Source: Desulfuromonadales bacterium
GTDB lineage: Bacteria > Desulfobacterota > Desulfuromonadia > Desulfuromonadales > JAGXHI01
Reading direction: 5' to 3'
Assembly: GCA_024636295.1 (NCBI GenBank)
Contig: JAGXHI010000061.1
Location: 214,020-278,019, forward strand
DNA length: 64,000 nucleotides
The first letter of the stretch is position 1. Each line of letters begins with the position of its first letter. Below the pieces are notes generated by a model, which saw only the letters and a program-made list of their open reading frames with translations, did not search any database and had not been told where the DNA came from. The position numbers and the translations under genes were made by a program. Of the stretch, positions 53,736 through 62,302 are shown piece after piece.

Positions 53736-54974
53736 TCAGATGGAGGGATTTAATTGCTTCCTTTCCCGGAAAACCCTCAGGAAAGAGAATCGGGCCGGAA
53801 TCAGAAACAAAACGAGGAAAAGGGCGATAATCAGGAACGCCGGGCGAAGACCAGCGCGATCGGCGAGGATTCCGACAAGGGGCCCGCTGCAGACGAACAG
53901 AAGTCGGAAAGCCAGGGATTTCAGGGAGAGAATGGCGGCTCGATTTTCCGATCCGCTCGCCTGCTGAAGACAGTTTCTCAATAGAGGGCCCTGGAGGCCG
54001 CGCATGGCCGTGAGCAGATAGTAAAAAAGAAATCCGAATAATCCCGGGGTCAGCCCCAGGCCGAGATAGCCGGCAACGATCAAGACCAGAAAAAGAGCGG
54101 ACATTCCGCGCAGCCCCAGGTGGAAGTGCACGCGGTGACTGAGCAGGGAGAAGAGGGCGACCGTCAGGTTGGCGCCGGCCCAGATGGGTCCGAACCAATG
54201 CAGGGGGACTCCCGCCTGCTGCATATAAGGCTGGATCAGCCACACAGGATAGAAGGAGGAGATGCCGAGAAAAGTGGCGAAGATTATCGTCAGCCGGATG
54301 GGGCGATCTTCCAGGAAAACCCGACGGCAGATCCCGACGGCTTCGGCCAGATGAGAGCGCGTGCGGATGCGGATTTCCCTTGTCGGTTCCACCAGGAATC
54401 GGGTAACGACCAGTGCAAGAATCCAGACTCCCACCTGGATGATAAAGGGAAGCAGAGGGGCGACGGCATAAAGAGTCCCCGCAAAAACCGCCCCGGCCGC
54501 TTCTCCCGCTTGTGCGCTGCCGGTCATGCGGCCGTCGAAACGTGTATATTCATCTTCACGCCCCATGCCCTTCAGGGTCTCGAAAAGCAGAGCGCTGTCG
54601 CTTCCGCTGACGAACGCGAAAGATATCCCGAGAAGGATTTCTGCTATCATGACTTCGAAAAAAGTGGCGGCTACCGTGTATAGCCCCCATCCAACAATTC
54701 CCAGAAGAGAAGCCAGTGATAGAGCAAAACGGTACCCCAGTCGATCGCTTACGTAGCCTGAAGGATATTCCATCAATAATGTGGCGAAGGAGAAGATCCC
54801 CTGCAGCAGCATGATCTCCGCAAGGCTCAGGCCAATATGGTCCTTCCAGAAAAGAGTGATGATGGCCATGGGCAGCAAGGCCATTTTGAGGAAGGAGAAG
54901 GCGTATATCCAACGGATATTCGCCGGAAGGGCGCGCAGGGAAAGTGATGAATTCTCGGAACCGGAAGGAGTCAC
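53736..54974 (-). CDS. MFS transporter
   Basis: 412 aa, about 12 helices. MFS motif A-like loop YPSGYVSDRLGYRFAL between helices 2 and 3, and a second-half counterpart GPLVGILADRAGLRPAFL. The central loop (EPTREIRIRTRSHLAEAV) is cytosolic. Substrate unknown; the general layout fits drug or metabolite exporters. The GTG start at 54974 has no clear SD, so the first 15 or so residues are uncertain. Separated from the GPH gene by 362 bases containing a long hairpin. Confidence 0.82.
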   Translation of the reverse strand: MTPSGSENSSLSLRALPANIRWIYAFSFLKMALLPMAIITLFWKDHIGLSLAEIMLLQGIFSFATLLMEYPSGYVSDRLGYRFALSLASLLGIVGWGLYTVAATFFEVMIAEILLGISFAFVSGSDSALLFETLKGMGREDEYTRFDGRMTGSAQAGEAAGAVFAGTLYAVAPLLPFIIQVGVWILALVVTRFLVEPTREIRIRTRSHLAEAVGICRRVFLEDRPIRLTIIFATFLGISSFYPVWLIQPYMQQAGVPLHWFGPIWAGANLTVALFSLLSHRVHFHLGLRGMSALFLVLIVAGYLGLGLTPGLFGFLFYYLLTAMRGLQGPLLRNCLQQASGSENRAAILSLKSLAFRLLFVCSGPLVGILADRAGLRPAFLIIALFLVLFLIPARFSFLRVFRERKQLNPSI

Positions 54975-55336
54975 GTTCGCTTATTTCAGAGAAATGCGCC
55001 CGGGCCGGGCGCCGTGATTTGATTTTTTTCCACGGATGAGAACCTATTTCGTCATCCGACGGCCTAAAAGTCAAGTTCGAGCAGAATTTTTCTGTTTTTC
55101 AAGGAGAGGTTGGAAGAGGGCGGGCAGAAACGGAAGAAGGAAAGGAGAGAGGGAAAACTCTCGAGTTATCCCTCTCTCCTTTGCAAGTGTTTCCGGGTGC
55201 GATTTTCAGTCTCTTTTGACGAATTCCGCCCCACCCGGGGTTGCGAGAAATAACGGAGTTCATATGAAAACATAAATTGGCAAATCGCCTGTGCGTTTTC
55301 ACAAGACTGTACATTCCTTCCCACGTCATTGTCTGG
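54975..55336. other. Gap between two transporter genes
   Basis: 362 bases. It holds the 42-base hairpin described next and otherwise nothing recognised. The track ORFs 55036-55275 and 55099-55371 are hairpin-spanning shadows. Confidence 0.5.
55141..55182 (-). terminator. Long hairpin after the GPH transporter gene
   Basis: AAAGGAGAGAGGGA pairs with TCCCTCTCTCCTTT (14 bp), and the pairing continues inward through AACTC/GAGTT to a two-base loop with one mismatch. On the minus strand it ends in CCTTTCCTTC, a weak pyrimidine tail. Likely transcription end or RNA stabiliser for the gene at 55337-56680. Confidence 0.55.
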
Positions 55337-56680
55337 TCATGTGGGATTAATGCATCTTTTTCCATCCTCAATCTCTTTGCACATCATTTTGTGCATCGCT
55401 TCGTTTATCGGATATAGCTGAAGGATTCCCGCTCCGATAAAACAGAAAGCTGCAGGGACCAGAGTCATAAGGAGCCTTATTCCAAGAAGAGAGGATTCCG
55501 TCTGGGGGACGTTGGCGACATATCCGCATAAATCCAGCATGAGTCCGGCGAAGAGTGCGGCAATGGCCCCGGAGAGTTTCATGGACATGCCAAAAATGCC
55601 GTATTGAGCACCTTCGGTTCTTACCCCATGCTTCCATTCTGTATACTCTACGGTATCAGGTAAAAGAGATAGACAGCTTAAACTTACGCCCGAAAAATGG
55701 ATTCCTGAAATGATGAAGATTGTAAGGAGGATAGGGAGGCTGTTTGAGTGTACAAAAAAGAGCGCCACCAATGATAGCCCGTATCCAAGCAGACAGATTG
55801 TGAAAACAGATCTTTTGCCGACCTTGCTGGAAAGCCATATCCATAAAGGTATCGCTATTGCTCCAACCAAGAACAGGCAGGTTAATGCAATGGGAATGAA
55901 CGCTTCAAAATCAATGTTGTACTTGAAGAAGTAATTCACCATCATGCCTGTCGTTGTAAAGACAATGAACACACATCCAAGCACCGTCATCAAAATCAGA
56001 AAGGGTTCATTCTTTCTGATGAGGCCCGCGATTTCTTTAATTTTATACCTGGTTGTATTTTCGGTGTGAACCCTTTCTTTGATCAACAGGAAACAGAGAA
56101 TCAAAAAACCCGCAATCAGTATGCCGTAGATTAGACCCAGCCTGCTGAAGCCGATGCTCTCAGGGCCGAAGGCCAGCGATAAGGGCTTTGTCGCACCGCC
56201 AATAACAATCAGAGCTACAAGAACAAAAAACCTGCTGTATCCAGCGAGGCTGGCGCGCTCCTGGCTGTCCGTGGTGATATTGGGCAAAATTGCATTAAAC
56301 GGAACGCTGGTGATTGTAAAGCTCATCCACACCCCCAGCATCAGCAGAAAGTAATACCAGAATTTTGCCTCCGCAGAGAGGTCGGGAACCTGCCATAAGA
56401 AATAGAAGAATATCGGGAGGGCAATACCGCCAAAAAGAAGAAAGGGTCGCCTGGCCTTGGTATGGTCCGAAATATATCCCATGACAGGGTCTGCAATCGC
56501 ACTGCAGAGATGAGTTGCCATGAGAATCAGGCCGGCTGCCGCTGCTCCGATCATTGCGACATCAGTCAAAAAGTACAGGATGAAGATACTGATGGTACTG
56601 GAGACGAACTCAAGCCCGAAGGATCCCATGCCATAACCGAGCTTTTCATTGACTGGCACTCTGGCGTTGCTGGCAGGCAT
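55337..56680 (-). CDS. Glycoside-pentoside-hexuronide (GPH/MelB-type) symporter
   Basis: 447 aa, 12 helices. The N-terminus KLGYGMGSFGLEFVSSTISIFILYFLTDVAMIGAAAAGLIL and MATHLCSAIADPVMGYISDHTKARRPFLLFG, with the cation-site Asp (DP-x-x-G), mark the GPH family. LLPDTVEYTEWKHGVRTEGAQYGIFGM in the second half is the other family signature. Cation-coupled import of a sugar or glycoside is likely; the substrate is unknown. AAGGAG five bases before the ATG, 28 bases after the M50 gene, so cotranscribed with it. Confidence 0.9.
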   Translation of the reverse strand: MPASNARVPVNEKLGYGMGSFGLEFVSSTISIFILYFLTDVAMIGAAAAGLILMATHLCSAIADPVMGYISDHTKARRPFLLFGGIALPIFFYFLWQVPDLSAEAKFWYYFLLMLGVWMSFTITSVPFNAILPNITTDSQERASLAGYSRFFVLVALIVIGGATKPLSLAFGPESIGFSRLGLIYGILIAGFLILCFLLIKERVHTENTTRYKIKEIAGLIRKNEPFLILMTVLGCVFIVFTTTGMMVNYFFKYNIDFEAFIPIALTCLFLVGAIAIPLWIWLSSKVGKRSVFTICLLGYGLSLVALFFVHSNSLPILLTIFIISGIHFSGVSLSCLSLLPDTVEYTEWKHGVRTEGAQYGIFGMSMKLSGAIAALFAGLMLDLCGYVANVPQTESSLLGIRLLMTLVPAAFCFIGAGILQLYPINEAMHKMMCKEIEDGKRCINPT

Positions 56681-56708
56681 TGAGGCTCCTTATCGAAGAG
56701 AAGAAACT

Positions 56709-57683
56709 CTAGTCGCTGGCAGTCGTCCCCCGGATGGCGATTCCGCTCTCGAAGGACTGCAGCGGTATCTGCACAGCAAGCATGCCGAAGGAGGTCACCG
56801 CCAGCAGCGCCAGAAAGGCGGCTCCCATGACAATCCTCTTGCGCGGGCTCACCGTGTAGTAGCGCGCCTTTTCGACTTTGTCCTTTTTGGCCGAGGACCA
56901 GATTTGCAGACTTCCCATGATGACGATTAGAGCGATGATGGGGGACCAGGTCAGGTAGAAAAGTCCGACCGCCCCCGCCAGCCCGACGATCCACAATCTG
57001 GGGCTGATGACGCCGATGATCCGTCCGCCGTCCAGGGGAGAGATGGGGAGCAGGTTGAAGAGATTGAGAAGGAAACCGGCCGAAGCGAGGGCGTACCAGA
57101 AGGGGTTGCCGGTGGCCAGCCCCGCACCGGCGCAGCCGACCGCCCCAAGGGTGCCCAGGAGAGGTCCGCCGTACGCGGCCACCGCCTCGGAGAAGGCGTT
57201 GTCGGGAAGCTGTTTCATGCCGATGAAGGCACCCATGAAGGGGATGAACATCGGGGCGGTCGCCTTGATTCCCAGCATCCGCAAGGCCGCCACGTGCCCC
57301 ATTTCATGAATGAAGATGAGGACGACGAATCCGGCGGCAAAGGACCACCCCCAGAACAGAGCATAGGCCCAGATGCTGATCAGCATAGTGAGGAAGGTTT
57401 TGAATTTGCCGACCTGCAGCAGCATCGGAACGTATTTGAGCTTGCTGAAGAGAAAGAAAAGGAGGAGCCCCAGCGGTCCGAACCGGCGGAGGAATCCCTT
57501 TTTCTGCGGCCCGCTGCCTGTATATTCGATGGTACCGCTGGAGTCGAAGATCGGCGTCTCCCCGTATGAGATGGCGGTCTGACCGCCAAAGGGTCGGTTT
57601 TCCGGGATCGGGGGGATGGATGTTGCTGACGTCTCTGGGCCGGACGGAGTATCGGGTCTGCTTTCCTGTATGGTTTCTCGCAT
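56709..57683 (-). CDS. M50-family membrane metalloprotease (site-2 protease-like)
   Basis: 324 aa from ATG 57683 (MRETIQESRPDTP, with GGGAATCC upstream); the track start 57734 has no SD. A Pro/Ser-rich cytosolic N-terminus of about 75 residues precedes six helices. Zinc motif IHEMGHVAALRMLG (HExxH) and the third ligand in LFNLLPISPLDGG, the M50 NxxPxxxxDG pattern. No PDZ or CBS domain. Such proteases cut within membranes, often releasing regulators; no anti-sigma substrate is obvious nearby. Confidence 0.9.
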   Translation of the reverse strand: MRETIQESRPDTPSGPETSATSIPPIPENRPFGGQTAISYGETPIFDSSGTIEYTGSGPQKKGFLRRFGPLGLLLFFLFSKLKYVPMLLQVGKFKTFLTMLISIWAYALFWGWSFAAGFVVLIFIHEMGHVAALRMLGIKATAPMFIPFMGAFIGMKQLPDNAFSEAVAAYGGPLLGTLGAVGCAGAGLATGNPFWYALASAGFLLNLFNLLPISPLDGGRIIGVISPRLWIVGLAGAVGLFYLTWSPIIALIVIMGSLQIWSSAKKDKVEKARYYTVSPRKRIVMGAAFLALLAVTSFGMLAVQIPLQSFESGIAIRGTTASD

Positions 57684-57742
57684 GGATTCCCTGGAAAAGG
57701 TAAAAAATTTTAGGGGATGATGGGTCACCAACACTCAGTTGA

Positions 57743-58201
57743 TCAATCAGAATTCCGCAGCATGCGGGTGAGCGTGCGGTCGAGGGCGGAGGCGAAGCGC
57801 TGACGATCGGAATGACCGAACGGCGCCGGGCCGCCTTGAATGAGTCCTTCATCGCGGAGGCCCTGCAACAGATCCCGCTGAGACAGTCGCTCCCCCACGT
57901 TATCCCCGGTGTAGAGATCCCCCCGGGGGTCGAGGGCCACGCCGCCCTTTTCGACGATTTTCGCCGCCAGGGGGATATCGGCGGTGAGGACGAGATCCGT
58001 CCCCGTGGCGTGCTCGGCGATATACTTATCCGCCTCGTCGGCGCCGCCCGGGACGATCACCGAGGAAATGAGGCGGGCATGGTGTTTCGAAAGCCCCTTG
58101 TTGGCGACCAGACAGACTTCCACCTCCAGGCGATCTGCGGCCCGGAAGACGATTTCCTTGACCACCCGCGGGCAGGCGTCGGCATCGATCCAGATTTTCA
58201 T
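57743..58201 (-). CDS. YaiI/YqxD-family protein (DUF188, PIN-like fold)
   Basis: 152 aa. [22 protein letters not shown] at the N-terminus, [38 protein letters not shown], and [22 protein letters not shown] are family landmarks. Conserved Asp residues (DADACP, TADIPLA) suggest a metal-dependent nuclease-like site, but no activity is established. AAGGAAAAC before the ATG. First of the minus-strand string DUF188, M50, GPH. Confidence 0.92.
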   Translation of the reverse strand: MKIWIDADACPRVVKEIVFRAADRLEVEVCLVANKGLSKHHARLISSVIVPGGADEADKYIAEHATGTDLVLTADIPLAAKIVEKGGVALDPRGDLYTGDNVGERLSQRDLLQGLRDEGLIQGGPAPFGHSDRQRFASALDRTLTRMLRNSD

Positions 58202-58499
58202 GTTTTCCTTTACTCTCCGAGGCCCGGAAAATTAGTAGACGGACCGGTTCCTGCGGACCGGCCTGCAACCTCGAGGGTAACCGCTGGAGCGCTTTCGGCG
58301 CAACCATATTCTTATAATCCGGTTTTAAATGATGGAGATCGGCGAGACAAGGAAAAATCTTCTGTTAAACAGAGTGCCTGCCGATAAGGTCAGGCAGTTC
58401 CAGCCTACTGTCGAAGGCGATCTGGTTCGGGATTCTTTCCGAGTCGAGAAGGCCGCCGTCACAGTCGAAAATGCCCCAGCATTCTCTTGCGCTCTATAC
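58202..58499. other. Gap upstream of the DUF188 gene
   Basis: 298 bases. A small stem TCTGT-TAA-ACAGA at 58361-58373, followed on the minus strand by AGATTTTT, could end the decapeptide-repeat gene. GCCTGCC/GGTCAGGC at 58376-58396 is another imperfect stem. Track ORF 58329-58541 (70 aa, plus) has no recognisable domain; left uncalled. Confidence 0.35.
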
Positions 58500-58919
58500 T
58501 TATCTTTCCGCGCCGCGTCGGAAGGGGCGACATCCGAGTGAAAAACCACCCGTAGCAAACAATCCCGCCGCCGCTCCACCAACGGAAACCAACCCCAGAG
58601 CAGCGCCCCCCATAGCGATGAGCCCGACAGAGAGCCCGCCCATGGTCAGACCCCCGACCGCCACCCCGCCCATGGCCACGGCTCCGCGTGCAATGCCGCC
58701 CATGGCAAGGATGCCTCGACTTCGGGCGCCCATGGCCACAATTCCCGAAGCGTCGCCGCCGAGAGCAAGGACCCCTTCGGCGGAGTCGCCGAGAGCAATT
58801 ATGCCTCTGGCCTTGCCCAATTTTTCTCCGGAACCGGGGTCCGGACCAAAAGCGACCGATATCAGCGGTCTTCCAGCCCATTGAAGTGAAGATTCGTGTC
58901 TCACCGTTTTTTTCTTCAC
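58500..58919 (-). CDS. Decapeptide-repeat protein, probable beta-solenoid
   Basis: 139 aa. Start GTG 58919 (MKKKTVRHESS) has GGAGGAG six bases upstream; the track's TTG 58934 lies in that SD. After a short lead (PLISVAFGPDPGSGEKLGKA) come nine tandem ten-residue repeats of consensus G-h-h-A-M-G-G-x-A-x, e.g. GILAMGGIAR, GLIAMGGAAL. Each splits into two five-residue halves with a small residue at position 4, recalling pentapeptide right-handed helices but with Gly and Ala instead of Asn or Asp. No signal peptide. Probably a glycine-rich beta-solenoid; function unknown. The proline-rich plus-strand ORF here is its mirror. Confidence 0.68.
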   Translation of the reverse strand: MKKKTVRHESSLQWAGRPLISVAFGPDPGSGEKLGKARGIIALGDSAEGVLALGGDASGIVAMGARSRGILAMGGIARGAVAMGGVAVGGLTMGGLSVGLIAMGGAALGLVSVGGAAAGLFATGGFSLGCRPFRRGAER

Positions 58920-59115
58920 GCTGTGCTCCTCCAATTGTTCGATTCAATCATTTTTTGAAAGAATACCATCTTATCCGTTCAAAGGCTGTTCTGCATGGAG
59001 TCTCAAAAGAGTCAGATACCTGAACCGCAGGTGAAAGCGGAGCCGGTTTCTGTCATCTGCGTAATCCGCGGCTAATTTCATCCACGTTTTTGCAGTCCCT
59101 TGTACTGCAGGGCAT

Positions 59116-61059
59116 TTAGAATTCCGTTCTTGCTCCAAAAACACTTTTTTCAACCATCCCCAGGACTTTCCGGAACGGAAGGTCTCCAAGCGCACCGAAA
59201 CCGGAATGGCGATTCAGCTTGGCGCGGGTGGCCGCGGGGCTGGTGATGCCGCAAAGGAAGCGCGCCAGCTGGCGTGGATGGGAGAGGGAAGGATGTTCTT
59301 CGGCATGGATTCGACGCGCGATTTCGGCTTCCTCCGCACCCGGTTCGAGCGGAGCGGTGCGTGCAAGGCGCTGTCCCTCTCCCTGTCGGCATCTGCTGCA
59401 GTCATTGCAATCGGAAAGGTTTTTTTCTCCGAAATATTCCAGCAGGTGGCGAGTAAGACAGCTTTTTTGCTCCGCGTAAGCGAGGACTTTCCGCAGACGG
59501 ACGATATCCCTCGCCTCCCGTTCAAAAAAGGTTTTTTGCAGATGGGCGACGAGTTGCCGGGAGTGGGGATTGGATCCTTCCAGGCGATAGCCGTGCCGAA
59601 GCCCGGCAGCCTGAACCGTCAGGTCCCCCTTTTCCTCCAGGAAGCCGACAGCGGCGGTGATCCGTCCGCGGGGCTCGTTCAGAGCAACGGCGCTTTCGGC
59701 GGGGTTGAGATGGGACCAGACCCGCCCAGGCCGCGCGGTGGCGAAGAGATCCTCCAGGAAAGCGGCGCGCGGCGGATCGAATTCGGCGCGGATCGCCTCA
59801 AACGGTCTATTGAATCTGACCTTGTAACTGTCGTAGAAAGGTCCCGTGGCCCGAAGAACTCCATTCAGTTCAAGATACGTGAAGACGGTGGCGATCACCA
59901 GAGGGCGTATGTCGAAGATTCCAGAGAGTTCGAAGTGGGAGACATCGAAAATTTCCCCCTGGCTGAGCAGGTGCTCCACAAGCGCTCCGAGGTCTTCGGG
60001 AACAGGGGTGTCGCCGTAGGTGAAGTTGGCCAGCACCGTCAGGTCGTCGGCGCAGGCCAGAATTTCGCAATGGGCGTCTTTCCCGTCGCGGCCGGCACGG
60101 CCGATCTCCTGCATATAATTCTCGATGGTTTTGGGCAGATTGTAATGGTAGATAGCGCGGATGTCGGCCTTGTCGATCCCCATGCCGAAGGCGATGGTGG
60201 CGACGACCACCTTTAAGTCGCCGGCCATGAAGGCATCCTGCACGGCGGTGCGGTCTTCGTTTTTCATCCCCGCGTGGTAAGCCCGTGCGGCAACCCCTTC
60301 GGCATCGAGAAAAGCGGCTATCTCTTCGGCGGTCTTCTGCAGGGTGACGTACGCGATGGTCGGTTCGGGAGGCCGTTCGCGAAGGCGTTGGAGGAGCAGT
60401 TCGCGACGCTCCGGAGCGGGGCAGGGGGTGACCTCCAGATGCAGGTTAGGACGATGAAAACTCGTGCGGGTCTGGTCGCTCTCGGGGATATGGAAGGCGC
60501 TGCGGATATCGGCGGCGACCTCCGGGGTTGCGGTGGCGGTCAGGGCCAGAACCCTGTCGACCTTCAGCTCTTCGGCCAGACGAGCGATCTTCAGATATTC
60601 GGGGCGGAAATTATGTCCCCACTCGGAGATGCAATGAGCCTCGTCGATGGCCAGTAAAGCGATACGCCGCCCGCGCAGGCGATTCAGAAAACGCTCGTTG
60701 GCCAGCCTCTCCGGGGCGATGTAGAGAATCCTGAGGCTGCCGTCGTCCAACTGGCGATAGATCGTCTGCGCCTCGGCGGGACCGATGCTGGAGTCGAGAC
60801 GGGCGGCCATGATGCCGCGCCCCCGCAGCACGTCGACCTGGTCCTTCATCAGGGCGATAAGGGGCGAGATGACCAGGGTCAGGCCGTCCAGCAGCAGGGC
60901 GGGCAATTGATAGCAGAGACTCTTGCCGCCCCCGGTGGGAAAGATCGCCAGGGCCGAACGCCCGGCCAGCAGGCACTTTATGACCTCCTCCTGCCCCGGA
61001 AGAAATGTGGTGAAGGTGAAATTTTCACGCAGACGCCGGTTGATGGATTCCATGGACAT
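59116..61059 (-). CDS. recQ: RecQ-family ATP-dependent DNA helicase
   Basis: 647 aa, 3'-5' DNA helicase of recombination and repair. Motif 0 FLPGQEEVI, motif I IFPTGGGKSLCYQLPAL, motif II IDEAHCISEWGHNFRPEY (DEAH), motif III LALTATATPEVAADI, motif IV-VI IAYVTLQKTAEE, VVVATIAFGMGIDKADIRAIYHYNLPKTIENYMQEIGRAGRDG. The C-terminal zinc site has the CNDCSRC cysteines. No HRDC domain is evident. Start ATG 61059 (MSMESINRR) has GGAGG five bases upstream; the track start 61230 lacks support. Short repeated tracts lie on both sides. Confidence 0.92.
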   Translation of the reverse strand: MSMESINRRLRENFTFTTFLPGQEEVIKCLLAGRSALAIFPTGGGKSLCYQLPALLLDGLTLVISPLIALMKDQVDVLRGRGIMAARLDSSIGPAEAQTIYRQLDDGSLRILYIAPERLANERFLNRLRGRRIALLAIDEAHCISEWGHNFRPEYLKIARLAEELKVDRVLALTATATPEVAADIRSAFHIPESDQTRTSFHRPNLHLEVTPCPAPERRELLLQRLRERPPEPTIAYVTLQKTAEEIAAFLDAEGVAARAYHAGMKNEDRTAVQDAFMAGDLKVVVATIAFGMGIDKADIRAIYHYNLPKTIENYMQEIGRAGRDGKDAHCEILACADDLTVLANFTYGDTPVPEDLGALVEHLLSQGEIFDVSHFELSGIFDIRPLVIATVFTYLELNGVLRATGPFYDSYKVRFNRPFEAIRAEFDPPRAAFLEDLFATARPGRVWSHLNPAESAVALNEPRGRITAAVGFLEEKGDLTVQAAGLRHGYRLEGSNPHSRQLVAHLQKTFFEREARDIVRLRKVLAYAEQKSCLTRHLLEYFGEKNLSDCNDCSRCRQGEGQRLARTAPLEPGAEEAEIARRIHAEEHPSLSHPRQLARFLCGITSPAATRAKLNRHSGFGALGDLPFRKVLGMVEKSVFGARTEF

Positions 61060-61081
61060 TTTCCCTCCAATGAAAAAACTT

Positions 61082-61110
61082 TTTTTAGCCGCAGATGACG
61101 CAGATGTCCG
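61082..61110 (+). repeat. Short tract repeated in inverse on both sides of recQ
   Basis: TTTTTAGCCGCAGATGACGCAGATG here and, on the other strand at about 59050-59085, TTAGCCGCGGATTACGCAGATGACAG share TTAGCCGC-GAT-ACGCAGATG. Tracts like this (translating as ADDAD/ADYADD) recur between genes in many proteobacterial genomes. Here the two copies are inverted around recQ. Short and partly diverged. Confidence 0.35.
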
Positions 61111-61226
61111 CGGATTTGACCAAGCCAAACCCGTGTTGTTCCATGTTCGGAGAATCTGTATGCATCCGTGGCCGAATATGTTTGCCGGATTTCTTCGGTC
61201 GCAAACCAGATCCGGTCCCGCGGGCA

Positions 61227-62105
61227 TCAAAGATCCGGAACGGGTCTGATGCGCAGAAAGGACGGGAATCTGGGGATGCCGGACACGTAAGTGCCATGAT
61301 ATTTGAAGGTAATCACCGCGCCGAGCGGCGGCGGATCTCTTCTTTCTTCGTCACTGAAGCCTGTACCGATTTTAAATTGCGTGCCGTCCGGCAGCTCAAC
61401 CAGCAAGGATCCCATGCGCCCGTGATTCCTGCCAAGACCTGAAAGCTGCTCGAGAACCACCGCCTCGGCATCCTGCCAGGATTTGAATTTGAGAATATCC
61501 GAAGTGCGTCCGCCGACGTAGGGAGCATCCGGCCGTCTGACGATCAGCCCCTCCCCCCCGAGTTTTTCCACCCGTTCCAGTTCATGCTGCAACTCTTCCC
61601 TGTCTCTGACCGGACGCTGCGGGATGACGAAAGCATAGTCCGAAGGATGGGCGGCAAACCACTCCATGGCCTTGGCGATGCGCGGGATAAATCCGCCGTC
61701 GGCATCGGGTACGTCGAAAATCGCAAACTGAAGATTCAGCCATCCCTTATGAGGCGTCTGTTTCAGAACGGTCGATAACGTGCGTTCGAAGCTGCCGCGT
61801 CCGCCCCACAGTTCTCCTTCCAGGGGAAAAGGAGGCAGACCACGGACGAATTCCTCGGGCGGGGTGAAAATCCGGCCGCTTTTGGACCACAATTGCCTTC
61901 CATCCCAATAGCCCCGCACCCCGTCGAGTTTTTCGCTCATGAGCCAGCCGTTGATATCGGCCTGCTCCGTATATACCTCCGGAAGCATCAATTCCGAGGG
62001 TGCGGCATCTGCGAGCGGCAATTGCCAGCAGGTGAGCAACAGGAAACAGAGGAAGTGAAAAATCGGTTTTGGGTGCTTGGAGACACTCCTTCGAAAGACC
62101 GTCAT
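61227..62105 (-). CDS. Secreted ATP-dependent DNA ligase, Lig E type
   Basis: 292 aa. Signal peptide (FHFLCFLLLTCWQLPLADA). Adenylation domain: motif I SEKLDGVRGYWDG with the adenylated Lys, motif III FAIFDVPD, motif IV GGEGLIVRRP, motif V DILKFKS. A compact OB domain follows (VVLEQLSGLGRNHGRMGSLLVELPDGTQFKIGTGFS). Lig E enzymes are minimal ligases exported to the periplasm and linked in some bacteria to uptake or extracellular DNA. No DNA-binding extra domain. GGGGGGAAC before the ATG. Not part of an obvious competence cluster. Confidence 0.88.
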   Translation of the reverse strand: MTVFRRSVSKHPKPIFHFLCFLLLTCWQLPLADAAPSELMLPEVYTEQADINGWLMSEKLDGVRGYWDGRQLWSKSGRIFTPPEEFVRGLPPFPLEGELWGGRGSFERTLSTVLKQTPHKGWLNLQFAIFDVPDADGGFIPRIAKAMEWFAAHPSDYAFVIPQRPVRDREELQHELERVEKLGGEGLIVRRPDAPYVGGRTSDILKFKSWQDAEAVVLEQLSGLGRNHGRMGSLLVELPDGTQFKIGTGFSDEERRDPPPLGAVITFKYHGTYVSGIPRFPSFLRIRPVPDL

Positions 62106-62161
62106 GTTCCCCCCTTTGGTCGGCGTGAGTCGGAGGGACCTGTTTTACCGCATGGCAGGAA

Positions 62162-62201
62162 ACAAAACCGCCCCGGCAGCAGATAGCTGCAGGGGCGGTT
62201 T
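62162..62201 (-). terminator. Terminator of the ribonucleotide reductase gene
   Basis: AAACCGCCCC pairs with GGGGCGGTTT (10 bp), with an inner GCAGC/GCTGC stem and AGATA loop. On the minus strand the stem ends in TTTTGTTT. It lies 100 bases after the nrdJ stop. Confidence 0.85.
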
Positions 62202-62302
62202 GATTTCATGTTTATGGCTTGAAAACATCCCCCCCCGGGAAAATCCTCAAATACTTACAACCTTGTACCTGTTTTCATGTTGGGGTTCAAGGTTAATCTG
62301 AC

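Noticed and set aside
58471-58884. Proline-rich plus-strand ORF (APPMATAPRAMPPMA...)
   Set aside because: Reverse complement of the decapeptide-repeat gene, whose minus-strand frame has an SD-supported start and a regular repeat.
59206-60216. 336-aa plus-strand ORF antisense to recQ
   Set aside because: The minus strand carries all RecQ motifs across the same bases.
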